This document shows positions 25,294 through 33,016 of a stretch of 64,000 nucleotides of DNA, piece after piece. The notes below the pieces were generated by a model. That model was not told the origin of the DNA. It was given only the letters and a program-made list of their open reading frames with translations, and searched no databases. The number at the start of each line of letters is the position of its first letter. Position 1 is the first letter of the stretch. The stretch is from Caldilinea sp. CFX5 (GTDB taxonomy: Bacteria > Chloroflexota > Anaerolineae > Caldilineales > Caldilineaceae): positions 124,001-188,000 of the forward strand of contig QWII01000005.1 in NCBI GenBank assembly GCA_021405325.1, given 5' to 3'. Made by a program: the position numbers and the translations under genes.

Positions 25294-26133
25294 ATGTCTT
25301 GCACCACCGGCCAAACCTCGGCCATTCTCGACTGTATCTGCGTCAACGGCAAACCATTGATTGACTATATCGACGGCGGGGATCAGCACTTGCAGCAGCT
25401 CATTACCGTCATTCAGGCCACCATCACCAGCCTGCAAGCCTGCTGCGCCAGCCACAGCCAGGCCATTGCCACCTTGCAAGGGCTAATCACCACGATCCAA
25501 GGGGAGATTACCGCGCTGCAAACGTGCTGCACCAGCAACACTGCCGCCATTGCCACGCTGCAGGGCATCATCACCACCTTGCAAGGGCAAATCACCAATC
25601 TACAAAATGCCATCACCGCCATCCAGGCCCAAGCGCACCCCCGCCTCACCCTGACCAAAAATCAGGATATCACCAACCGCGCAACGCTCGATGTCATCAA
25701 TCAAGTACTCAACCTGCCGCCGGCGATTGCGGGTCGCCTTAACAGCCTTTCCCTGGCGGCGCCGGTCGGCTTGAACGCCCCAACGGTCATCACCGGCCTA
25801 TCGCCCGATTATGACACCGTTGACGGCGTTATGGCTACGGCCAGCGGCTTGGTGATTCCCCGCACTGGACGCTATAACATCAGCGGCAGTTGGGGTTCGG
25901 ATCGCGCAGCATCGTGTACTACCTATGTGCTGGGCGCCTGCGTCTTCATCAACGGCGCCGCTGCCGGCCGCTACACTGCGCCCACCAGCCCGCTCGCCGA
26001 CCAGGTAGCCATTGTCATCCCTGGCCACGCCTTACAAGCCGGCGACATCTTACAACTAGGCGGCTATAGCGATTGCGCCGGCGTCGTGGCGACGTCAGCC
26101 TACCTGGCCGCTGAATACATCGAAGGAACCTAA
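25294..26133 (+). CDS. Tail fibre with coiled-coil shaft
   Basis: 279 aa from ATG 25294. Residues 30-125 are three similar units of I.TLQ..IT..Q..ITALQ type with CC pairs (ACCASHS, TCCTSNT), giving a trimeric coiled-coil-like shaft. The C-terminal 130 residues form a beta-rich head ('GLVIPRTGRYNISGSWGSDR') like C1q/TNF-type phage fibre tips. Probably a receptor-binding or decoration fibre. Confidence 0.6.
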   Translation: MSCTTGQTSAILDCICVNGKPLIDYIDGGDQHLQQLITVIQATITSLQACCASHSQAIATLQGLITTIQGEITALQTCCTSNTAAIATLQGIITTLQGQITNLQNAITAIQAQAHPRLTLTKNQDITNRATLDVINQVLNLPPAIAGRLNSLSLAAPVGLNAPTVITGLSPDYDTVDGVMATASGLVIPRTGRYNISGSWGSDRAASCTTYVLGACVFINGAAAGRYTAPTSPLADQVAIVIPGHALQAGDILQLGGYSDCAGVVATSAYLAAEYIEGT

Positions 26134-26136
26134 ATC

Positions 26137-27036
26137 ATGGTTGTCAACCTCCAAAGCATTATCGCCGACCAGCCCATCCCCGGTCTCACCGGCATCAACT
26201 TCAACAAATGCACCACCCTGGCCGATGTCCTCGCCGCCCTGGCTGCACAGCAAAGCAGCGGCACGCCTGGCCCAGCCGGCCCCCAGGGTCTCACCGGTTC
26301 CATTGGCCCTATCGGCCCTATTGGTCCTATCGGTCCCACTGGCCCCACCGGTATCAGCATCACCAGCGCCACCATCGCAACAATCAACGGTGAAGAACAC
26401 CTGATCCTCACCCTCTCCAACGGCACCACCCTCGACGCCGGCGTCTTGCCTTGCTGCACCACCATGACCCCACCGGCCCCTAATCGCCGCTGCTATGCCT
26501 ATGGCCGCGGGGTGTGGGGCGCCATTGCCAACAAATGGATCAACAACGCCGCCTTCACCGACGAAGTGCCGACCCCCTTCTTTCCGGCGTCGCTGACCCT
26601 CGTCGGCGGCTACTTGCAGCGTGTGGGGCAGCGTGCGCAACCACTCACCCTGCCCACGCCCAGCAGCCTGACCCTCAGCGGCCCCGCCCTCCTGGTCGAT
26701 AAATTCGTGGGTATTGGCTTGGGACTGGCCGCGCTCGATCAGTTGATCAACAGCATCCCTGAGCTGAGCGCAAACGGCATCACCTTTCACGCCGGCTACA
26801 ATCCCTATTTCGCCCTGGACTACAACACCACCGTTGTCGAAGATTTAGGGTTGGTCTTTCGCGACAGTAGCAACGGCGGGGCGCGCACCACCGATTATGT
26901 TCTACGCATAGGCAACAGCGGCTATGGTGACGCCCTCTTACCGCCGACCACGCGGGCCGCCGCCGAAGACTCAACCAACGCCATCTATGACCCGACCAAT
27001 CTCTACCAGAGCGAAACCGCATGTATCAATTTGTGA
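26137..27036 (+). CDS. Collagen-like tail fibre protein
   Basis: 299 aa. The N-terminal module 'IIADQPIPGLTGINFNKCTT' + LADVLAAL is shared with the 34327 protein and weakly with the 33016 protein. A Gly-X-Y collagen-like stretch (about residues 43-72) follows, then a beta-rich C-terminal domain. The shared module is probably the virion attachment domain. The end overlaps the next gene by 16 bp. Confidence 0.65.
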   Translation: MVVNLQSIIADQPIPGLTGINFNKCTTLADVLAALAAQQSSGTPGPAGPQGLTGSIGPIGPIGPIGPTGPTGISITSATIATINGEEHLILTLSNGTTLDAGVLPCCTTMTPPAPNRRCYAYGRGVWGAIANKWINNAAFTDEVPTPFFPASLTLVGGYLQRVGQRAQPLTLPTPSSLTLSGPALLVDKFVGIGLGLAALDQLINSIPELSANGITFHAGYNPYFALDYNTTVVEDLGLVFRDSSNGGARTTDYVLRIGNSGYGDALLPPTTRAAAEDSTNAIYDPTNLYQSETACINL

Positions 27037-27500
27037 TCAACAGCGCTGATCTACAACCCTATCTCGTCGGCGAAAAGCCCTTGACCGAGCTGGCGCCTGC
27101 CGTCGCCGCCCACGTTGCCAATCTCCTCAACTGGCAACAACTCCAGGTCGCCACCCACCCTGTGGCCACTGCCTTTGACGAGCTGGATCGGCGCAGCCAG
27201 GCGATCTATCGTGCCATTGCCGCAGCCTTGCCGGGCTGCACCGTTTACGCCACGGGGAGCCGGGTGCGGGGGACGTGGCGTAGCGGCGCACCCAACGACC
27301 CGAAAACCACCATTGCACAGCGGGTGGGCAAGCCAATCGAATCCGATGTCGATGTAATCGTCATCGGCGCCGACAACATCACCTTTCGCCAGGCGGTGGC
27401 GCCCGTGGCTGCCAGCTTTGGCGTGCGCATCGACCGCCAGCCACCGACGCTACACCCGCAAATTCTTGTTACCGAGGGAGAAACCGAGCGATGCAATTGA
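27021..27500 (+). CDS. Nucleotidyltransferase-fold protein in the tail cluster
   Basis: 159 aa. 'YATGSRVRGTWRSG' (GS at residues 79-80) and 'ESDVDVIVIG' (Asp109, Asp111) match the hG[GS]...DhDh signature of polymerase-beta-like nucleotidyltransferases, with a longer loop than usual. A preceding helix (FDELDRRSQAIYRAI) fits the fold. I could not confirm the third carboxylate. It overlaps the fibre gene and the next start. Its role in a virion gene cluster is unexplained; toxin/antitoxin-type MNT or a cargo enzyme are options. Confidence 0.55.
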   Translation: MYQFVINSADLQPYLVGEKPLTELAPAVAAHVANLLNWQQLQVATHPVATAFDELDRRSQAIYRAIAAALPGCTVYATGSRVRGTWRSGAPNDPKTTIAQRVGKPIESDVDVIVIGADNITFRQAVAPVAASFGVRIDRQPPTLHPQILVTEGETERCN

Positions 27501-27853
27501 CGTTGAGCGCGCTGGAAGCGCGCACCATCTTTTACTGAGGGGATAGCGGCGGCAGTGGGTCCACTGCTCCCATGATGGTTTCGCGCCCAGAGGGCACCCG
27601 GTCGCCAGTGGTTGTCGTGGTTACTGTGCAAGTAACGTTTATCAACCTGCCGGCGCTGCCGATGGGTCTATTGCTGCCCATGCGGTTGGTCGACTACAAC
27701 GGCGGTAACCGGCGACTGGTGATCACGGCGGAAAGTGGCGCGCTACCAGAACCCATTGTGGCCTGGCTACAAGCGTCGCCCCAATACCGGGCGCTGATCG
27801 CGCAGGTCGGGCCGGTAAATGCACCCGGAGAAAGCGAGGTTTTTGAACGATGA
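27491..27853 (+). CDS. Hypothetical late protein with in-frame TGA
   Basis: ATG 27491 has a good GAGGGAG site and overlaps the previous gene, but after 15 codons reaches TGA 27536-27538. The same frame stays open to 27853. The next ATG (27572) has no good ribosome-binding site. Reading the TGA as Trp gives a smooth join (TIFY-W-GDSGG). TGA is the normal stop elsewhere in this cluster, so a point mutation or assembly error is likelier than recoding. A 19-bp palindrome (27582-27600) lies in frame just after. Confidence 0.45.
27582..27600. repeat. 19-bp dispersed palindrome, copy 5
   Basis: CGCGCCCAGAGGGCACCCG, translated as SRPEGTR. Confidence 0.7.
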
Positions 27854-28299
27854 GCACAGGCCGCAACAGTTGCCCGCCCGAATGGGCAACACAACTGACC
27901 AATCTGATCGGAGCCATTAGTGGCGCGCCCAGTGGGCACCCGGTGACAGGTCTGCCGCTGCAACCACTCTGTGATGCCGCCGGCGTCACCGTCGGCTATG
28001 CCGCAGCGGTCTACAACGGCGGAACGAACCAGGTCACGGTGCTACGCTTTGACGCCAATTTGCAACCCGTGGCGACGCTGGCCACTAATCTGCACCCCTG
28101 CCCAACAGGCGGGTGCGATCCTACCGCGCAACATTTCCAAACCAGCGATTTGGTCTGCGTAGATGTGGGCGCCGGCGTCATCCGCGAAGCGCGCCACGTC
28201 ATCACCCGCAACGCCACCGGCGCCATTGTCAACAGCCGACTAGAAGATCCGGTGACACAAGCCCCCATCACTGGCGCTATTGTGGATTGTCCGTGCTAG
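27850..28299 (+). CDS. Hypothetical late structural protein
   Basis: 149 aa, start overlaps the previous stop (ATGA). Beta-rich, several Cys, ending in CPC. A 19-bp palindrome is read as ISGAPSGHPV near residues 24-33. No family recognised; in series with fibre genes. Confidence 0.5.
   Translation: MSTGRNSCPPEWATQLTNLIGAISGAPSGHPVTGLPLQPLCDAAGVTVGYAAAVYNGGTNQVTVLRFDANLQPVATLATNLHPCPTGGCDPTAQHFQTSDLVCVDVGAGVIREARHVITRNATGAIVNSRLEDPVTQAPITGAIVDCPC
27924..27942. repeat. 19-bp dispersed palindrome, copy 6
   Basis: CGCGCCCAGTGGGCACCCG; identical, on the opposite strand, to the copy at 29467-29485. Confidence 0.75.
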
Positions 28300-28310
28300 T
28301 CGAGGATCCT

Positions 28311-28345
28311 GACTTTGGACTCTGGACTAAATGACTATGGACTGT
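28311..28345. repeat. STRR-like heptad array 4 (GACTNTG)
   Basis: GACTTTG GACTCTG GACTAAA TGACTAT GGACTGT, period seven, between a stop codon and AAGGAG. Same family as array 2. Confidence 0.6.
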
Positions 28346-28361
28346 AGTTAAGGAGATTCTT

Positions 28362-28739
28362 ATGTCCGTGCGCCCAGCACAAAAAGTGAATATCTGTAAT
28401 CAACCAAATAGCCCGATCTTCGTGCATGATGAAATCTGTCTGCTCGATGCCAACGGCGTGGCCTTTGAGGCCATGCGCCTGCGTACCTATGACCCAACCA
28501 CGTTGGCGCTGCGCGCCGAGCGGCTAATCAACACCCTCACCGGCGCCGATGCGACCGGTACGCCGGTCGCCTGTCCTTGCGACAGCGGCAGTACAACGCC
28601 GGCAATCAATGCGCTGACCTTCGACAACGGGGTGTTGACCAGCGTCGTCAGCGGCCAAAGCACCGCCGTTCCGCTGCGGGGACAGATGCTGCAATCGTTG
28701 GGCGGTGTGCAACTGGGCTATTTGCTGCCGCTCACGTAA
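28362..28739 (+). CDS. Hypothetical late protein
   Basis: 125 aa with AAGGAG. Contains 'ACPCDSG' and a beta-rich C-terminus. It shares a general layout (short beta repeats, GADATGTPVACPC) with the preceding 27850 product, suggesting related small virion proteins. Function unknown. Confidence 0.5.
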   Translation: MSVRPAQKVNICNQPNSPIFVHDEICLLDANGVAFEAMRLRTYDPTTLALRAERLINTLTGADATGTPVACPCDSGSTTPAINALTFDNGVLTSVVSGQSTAVPLRGQMLQSLGGVQLGYLLPLT

Positions 28740-28792
28740 CGCTTGGTCTGTAAGAACGCAACACATATCACGAATTATAAAAGGAGTTTTTT

Positions 28793-29413
28793 ATGGCAGT
28801 TGTCATTACACCTGCGGATCTCGGTACGACCCTGGCTGTACAGAGTGGCAAAGTGGAAGTGAGCTTTGATAGCTCATTGCAAAAGGACGCCAGTGGCAAG
28901 CTGGGCATTGCAGCCGGCGCCATTCCCCCAGAAACCCCGCTGACAGTCGGCCCAACCCAACCCGCCTTTCTCACCATCACCCCCAGCGGGACCAACGGCC
29001 ATGTGATCACCATCACCGCCAACTGGGCCGACCCCGCCTTCATCGAAGCCGTCCAAGACGCCGTCGGCCAGGCCATTCTCGCCGCTGCGGGCGGCACCCT
29101 CGTCTATGATGATGTGGCCAACACCATCAAAACAGCTATGGCCAATCTGGGCTTCCCGCTGTCGATCAAGAAAAACGCCGACGACACCGTCACCCTGGTC
29201 AACGATGCCGCCGCTCCCGGCAACAGCAAGTACTACGGCACCGACGCCGCCGGCGTCAAGGGGTATCATGACCTGCCGCCCAGCGGCGTCAGCAGTGATG
29301 CCGGCAACTACCTGGTGGACGGCACAGACGGCAAAGCCTATTTGGGTCCCGGTAGAACATTGGTCGATGTGACGGATCTGGCCGGCAATCATCTTTACTA
29401 TGGCCTGCCCTGA
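28793..29413 (+). CDS. Fibre-associated protein, shares N-terminal module with RCC1 protein
   Basis: 206 aa with AAAAGGAG. The N-terminus 'VITPADLGTTLAVQSGKVEV' ... 'DASGKL' matches the first 40 residues of the 29513 product, indicating a common attachment module. The rest is a beta/Gly-rich fibre-like body. Probably a virion surface protein. Confidence 0.55.
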   Translation: MAVVITPADLGTTLAVQSGKVEVSFDSSLQKDASGKLGIAAGAIPPETPLTVGPTQPAFLTITPSGTNGHVITITANWADPAFIEAVQDAVGQAILAAAGGTLVYDDVANTIKTAMANLGFPLSIKKNADDTVTLVNDAAAPGNSKYYGTDAAGVKGYHDLPPSGVSSDAGNYLVDGTDGKAYLGPGRTLVDVTDLAGNHLYYGLP

Positions 29414-29415
29414 TG

Positions 29416-29500
29416 ACGAGTTACGAATGACGAGTTACGAATTACGTTGGTCTGCATCGTAATTCGCGGGTGCCCACTGGGCGCGTCATTCGTAATTTGA
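29416..29500. repeat. STRR-like heptad array 5 interrupted by a 19-bp palindrome
   Basis: ACGAGTT ACGAATG ACGAGTT ACGAATT at 29416-29443, and inverse CGTAATT / CGTCATT / CGTAATT heptads at 29458-29497. The 19-bp palindrome sits inside the inverse arm; removing 19 bases restores the intact CGTCATT heptad. Confidence 0.75.
29467..29485. repeat. 19-bp dispersed palindrome, copy 7 (nested)
   Basis: CGGGTGCCCACTGGGCGCG, the exact reverse complement of copy 6, inserted in heptad array 5. Confidence 0.8.
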
Positions 29501-29512
29501 AAGGAGTTCTCT

Positions 29513-31210
29513 ATGCCAAATCAAAAAGTCCTCACCCCCACCGACTTGGGCGCTTCATTGGAGGTGATCAACAACAAGGTCGAGGCCAACGTCGATGGCA
29601 TCACCATCGTGCGCGCGGCTGACGGCAAGCTGACCGCAGCGGCCGCCACCGTTCCCGATGAAGTGATCCGCGCCACCGGGCCACTCACCGGCGTCGCCCC
29701 GACCACCGCCGCTCTTGGCTACAACCCAACCACCGGCACGCTCTACTATCGCGACGCGACCGGCAACTGGCAACCCACGGCGCCGGCCAATGTGGCGGTC
29801 AATTATTGGAACAGTGTTACCGCCCCCACCAACACCCCTGCCACAACCGTGGTGCTGCCGGTGAACAGCCCCAGCCGCCGCGCCTATGGCGCCTGCTGGC
29901 TGGTCGATGGCGAACTATGGGCCTATGGCCAGAACGTCAACGGCGCCAGCGCGGGCCAGAATGGCGCCCTCGAACACAACCGCACCCCCACCGCTATCCC
30001 CCACAATGCCATGACCTTCGGTGATACGCTGGTGGGTCGCACGCCTACCTTTGTGCGCCTCTGGGCCAACCGCCAGGGCATTTTACTGCTCGATGATCAA
30101 GGCAAACTCTGGTATCGCGGCACAAACTTTGGACGACAATCCGGCATTGTGGCGGCGGCGACGGGTGAGATTCTGGAGCAGCCGACGATCTTGGATTTCT
30201 TTGTGACCAACAACCTAACCGTTGTTGACGCCTGGCTGAGTGATGGCGACGCCGACGACAATTACGCCAGCGCCTACGCCATCACCAACACGGGCGCGCT
30301 CTATGTCTGGGGGCGCAATAACTTGGGTCAGTTGGGCATTGGCAACACCACGGACACTGGCACACCAACGCTGGCCAGTGCGCCCTTTGGCGGGTCGGCG
30401 GTGGTGCAAATACACAGCGGGCCAGCGGGGGGTGCGGTTCATGCCGCTGTTCTGCTGGCCGATGGCCGACTTTTTGTGGCCGGCAATAATGCCGCTGGGC
30501 AGCTTGGCCTGGGTAACACGACGCAACAGAACACCTGGACGCTATCACGCGCGGGCTGCGCCTATGTCCATTGCTCCCTCAACGGTACCTTTGTGATCGA
30601 CGCCGCCACCGGCGCACTCTGGTGTAGCGGTGCCAATGGCACGGGTTGGTTTGGGCGGGGCAACACCACCAATAGCAATGTGTGGGTGCAGGCGACCAGC
30701 TTCACCGGGCAGGCAAAACTGATCCGCGCCAATGGCTATACGCGCCTTTCCGCCTATGTGGTGGATGCCAATAACGAACTGTGGGTGGCGGGTGACAACG
30801 CCTTTGCACAGTTGGGCCTGGGTGGTGGCAATGTGGCGAATGGAACGAACTTTGTCAAACTCACGGCAGCGCAAGCACCTTTTCAGACGAAGGTCAAAGA
30901 TGTGCAGTGCGCCGGCCAAAACGGCGCGACGGCCTATGTCATCACCACGGACGGCCAACTCTGGAGCGTGGGCTATAACGCCTACGGTCAGCGCGGCCTG
31001 GGCAATCGGCAGGATGATGCCGCCTACCGCTCCAAGTGGCGACAGGTGGGGGTAAAAAATGCCGTAGTCGCCGGACGGATCTTCGGCTTTGACGATTCCT
31101 GCACCATTGTCGCCCTCGATGACAAGGGCAAATTGCGCACCTGCGGCTGGGACGCCCAGATGATCAACCCGCTAGGCAACTGGTCGAGTAGCTTGTACTC
31201 GATTAACTGA
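29513..31210 (+). CDS. RCC1-repeat beta-propeller tail protein
   Basis: 565 aa with GAAAGGAG. After the shared N-terminal module (residues 1-40) come RCC1-type repeats from about 115 to 560: 'GELWAYGQNVNGASAGQNG', 'GALYVWGRNNLGQLGIGNT', 'GRLFVAGNNAAGQLGLGNT', 'NELWVAGDNAFAQLGLGGG', 'GQLWSVGYNAYGQRGLGNR'. Each has the LWxxGxNxxGQLGxGNT hallmark, consistent with a closed propeller. In this context it is probably a receptor-binding tail tip. Confidence 0.75.
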   Translation: MPNQKVLTPTDLGASLEVINNKVEANVDGITIVRAADGKLTAAAATVPDEVIRATGPLTGVAPTTAALGYNPTTGTLYYRDATGNWQPTAPANVAVNYWNSVTAPTNTPATTVVLPVNSPSRRAYGACWLVDGELWAYGQNVNGASAGQNGALEHNRTPTAIPHNAMTFGDTLVGRTPTFVRLWANRQGILLLDDQGKLWYRGTNFGRQSGIVAAATGEILEQPTILDFFVTNNLTVVDAWLSDGDADDNYASAYAITNTGALYVWGRNNLGQLGIGNTTDTGTPTLASAPFGGSAVVQIHSGPAGGAVHAAVLLADGRLFVAGNNAAGQLGLGNTTQQNTWTLSRAGCAYVHCSLNGTFVIDAATGALWCSGANGTGWFGRGNTTNSNVWVQATSFTGQAKLIRANGYTRLSAYVVDANNELWVAGDNAFAQLGLGGGNVANGTNFVKLTAAQAPFQTKVKDVQCAGQNGATAYVITTDGQLWSVGYNAYGQRGLGNRQDDAAYRSKWRQVGVKNAVVAGRIFGFDDSCTIVALDDKGKLRTCGWDAQMINPLGNWSSSLYSIN

Positions 31211-31224
31211 GGGGATGGCGGCAC

Positions 31225-31542
31225 ATGCCCAAAACGCGACGCTTTGCCAAGCCAATCTTATCACCCGATACCAGCATAGCGGATCTAGCCGCTCAACCCT
31301 CATTGCTCGTGCGCGCCTTTCAGGCCGGCGAAACATTGGCGCCGCCCCCGGCGCCGACGCCGCGCGAATTGGAGGTGATCACCCTGCTGGCGGACGATCT
31401 GGACACAGAAGAGATCGCCGAACGGCTGGTGATTTCGCTTTACACGGTGCGCTCGCATATCGAAAAGATGCGGCTGAAATATCAGAAACGCTCAATGTTG
31501 GGGATCGTGGTATTGGCCTTGCGTCAGGGCTGGATCACCTAA
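31225..31542 (+). CDS. LuxR-type HTH protein (orphan)
   Basis: 105 aa. Residues 45-105 are a LuxR/GerE helix-turn-helix: 'TPRELEVITLLADDLDTEEI' then 'AERLVISLYTVRSHIEKMRL' and a last helix ending QGWIT. There is no receiver or ligand domain; the first 45 residues are Pro-rich. Sits inside the late operon and probably regulates transcription of the element (inference). Confidence 0.75.
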   Translation: MPKTRRFAKPILSPDTSIADLAAQPSLLVRAFQAGETLAPPPAPTPRELEVITLLADDLDTEEIAERLVISLYTVRSHIEKMRLKYQKRSMLGIVVLALRQGWIT

Positions 31543-31548
31543 TCGGAA

Positions 31549-31573
31549 GCGCACCTCCTCGAGCAGGTGCGCT
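31549..31573. repeat. TCGAG-loop hairpin repeat, copy 3
   Basis: GCGCACCT / AGGTGCGC arms around CCTCGAGC; 24 of 25 bases match the copy at 8706-8730, including the CTCA that follows both. Confidence 0.65.
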
Positions 31574-31661
31574 CAAAAAGGAAACGAATCGATGCATCAT
31601 TTTGCCCTTGTTGCGCGGCGTCAAGGGGAACCTGGCGCCAAGTAGAGAAAGGAACGGCAAA

Positions 31662-32792
31662 ATGAACGAAATTGAACAGAATGTATGGCGCACCGTGCGC
31701 GCAGTAACAGTCTTGGCGGTGCTGGTGGTGCTGCTCCTGGTCGCCGGCAGTGTTGCCAATCTCTTTGATCGCTCTCTGGTCGGCGGGTGGGGTGGCTCGA
31801 CAAGCTCGCCAACCCTACAAGAGCCAACGGGGCCGGGGGTGCGGGTGCAAAGCTACGCGGAGATCGTACCCGGCGTGAACAACACCGCTCATGCCTGGGC
31901 GCTGGGACCGGACCAGCAAGGCAGCATGAGCAGCAACAGCGTGGCCGATGAGCAAGCGTTGAGTGCAGCGGCAGAAAGCGTGTGGCCACGGGCAACCCTG
32001 GCCATGGTGGCGCGCAGCGGATTGGCGGAAAAGCCGGCTGTTGTTGGCGACCTTGTGACGCCGACGCCGGCGCCGACGGCTGTGATGTTGCCAACAATAG
32101 CGTCAGCATCGCCGGCGTTTCTGGTGCAGCAACCGCTGGCCAATCTGCGCGGCGGGCCGGGAACCGAGTACCCGATCCTGGGCGTGACCCATGCCGGCAA
32201 CCGCTACCCCATTACCGGGCGCAGCGAGGAATGGTGGCAAGTGACCGTCAATGGGGGCGTCGCCTGGATGCATAGCGCGCTAGGGGTGACGGAAGGGGAT
32301 GCCGTCACCGTGTCGGCGATCAGCACATTGCCTGCGGTTCCTACGGTCGGCTTGGTAGGCGGCGCCAATGACACAGAACCAACGGCGACGCCAACGCGCT
32401 TGCCCAGCTATGGCTACAGTGTGGCCATGGAACGGCACAGCGAAGCCAATACGCTGGTCGCCTATGCCCTGATTCAAGACAGCCAAGCCATTGTGGGGGA
32501 TCTCTACCTCCTTGTCACTCACGGCGGCCAACAGTGGCGCAGCGGCCCCAGCAGCTACGCCGTCAGCGGCGTGACCAAGCCCGCCGACCCGGCCAGCCCG
32601 GAGAACAAGACCTACAACGCCAAGATCGATTTCCCGCGCTTCCTGCACCCGGATCTCGATCTCACCGGTGAATGGGGGATCACCCTCGTTGACGGCAACA
32701 ACACCCCGCTGAGTGTGACGACTGTGGTGCAAATCGCCCCCAATGATCCGCAGCGGGAGATCTATCTCCATTATCGAAAGGTGAAACTGTGA
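31662..32792 (+). CDS. Membrane-anchored SH3b-domain protein
   Basis: 376 aa from ATG 31662 (AAAGGAA). A transmembrane helix lies at residues 15-35; an extracellular Thr/Pro linker (TPTPAPT) leads to a bacterial SH3 domain (about 145-200: 'LANLRGGPGTEYPILGVTHA', 'ITGRSEEWWQVTVNGG', AWMH). After a second Thr/Pro linker comes a C-terminal beta domain. SH3b domains bind peptidoglycan or peptides. This architecture is typical of Chloroflexota chromosomal proteins and odd in a tail cluster; it may be a host-derived or lysis-related gene. It overlaps the next gene by 4 bp. Confidence 0.65.
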   Translation: MNEIEQNVWRTVRAVTVLAVLVVLLLVAGSVANLFDRSLVGGWGGSTSSPTLQEPTGPGVRVQSYAEIVPGVNNTAHAWALGPDQQGSMSSNSVADEQALSAAAESVWPRATLAMVARSGLAEKPAVVGDLVTPTPAPTAVMLPTIASASPAFLVQQPLANLRGGPGTEYPILGVTHAGNRYPITGRSEEWWQVTVNGGVAWMHSALGVTEGDAVTVSAISTLPAVPTVGLVGGANDTEPTATPTRLPSYGYSVAMERHSEANTLVAYALIQDSQAIVGDLYLLVTHGGQQWRSGPSSYAVSGVTKPADPASPENKTYNAKIDFPRFLHPDLDLTGEWGITLVDGNNTPLSVTTVVQIAPNDPQREIYLHYRKVKL

Positions 32793-33016
32793 TTGACGCC
32801 ATTCTTGATCCCCGTCATCGCAACCCGCCAACACCATCCGAACTGGCGGTGATCCGGGCCTTAGCCCACGGCAAAAGCCGCAAAGAACTAGCGCGCTATC
32901 TGGCGATCTCCTACGCCACCCTCTCGCGCCATCTCTATAACATCCAGATGAAGCTGGGCGCCCAGAGTGCAGAACAAATGGTCTACATGGCAGTAAAACA
33001 GGGGCTGATCGACTAA
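32789..33016 (+). CDS. LuxR-type HTH protein (orphan)
   Basis: 75 aa, nearly all DNA-binding domain: 'TPSELAVIRALAHGKSRKEL' then 'ARYLAISYATLSRHLYNIQM' and a final helix 'EQMVYMAVKQGLID'. Start overlaps the previous gene (ATGA-type overlap), stop overlaps the next ATG by one base. Second free-standing LuxR-type HTH in the late operon. Confidence 0.7.
   Translation: MIDAILDPRHRNPPTPSELAVIRALAHGKSRKELARYLAISYATLSRHLYNIQMKLGAQSAEQMVYMAVKQGLID

Noticed and set aside
27530..27545. Recoded TGA (alternative genetic code phage)
   Set aside because: Several intact neighbouring genes end in TGA, so general recoding is unlikely.
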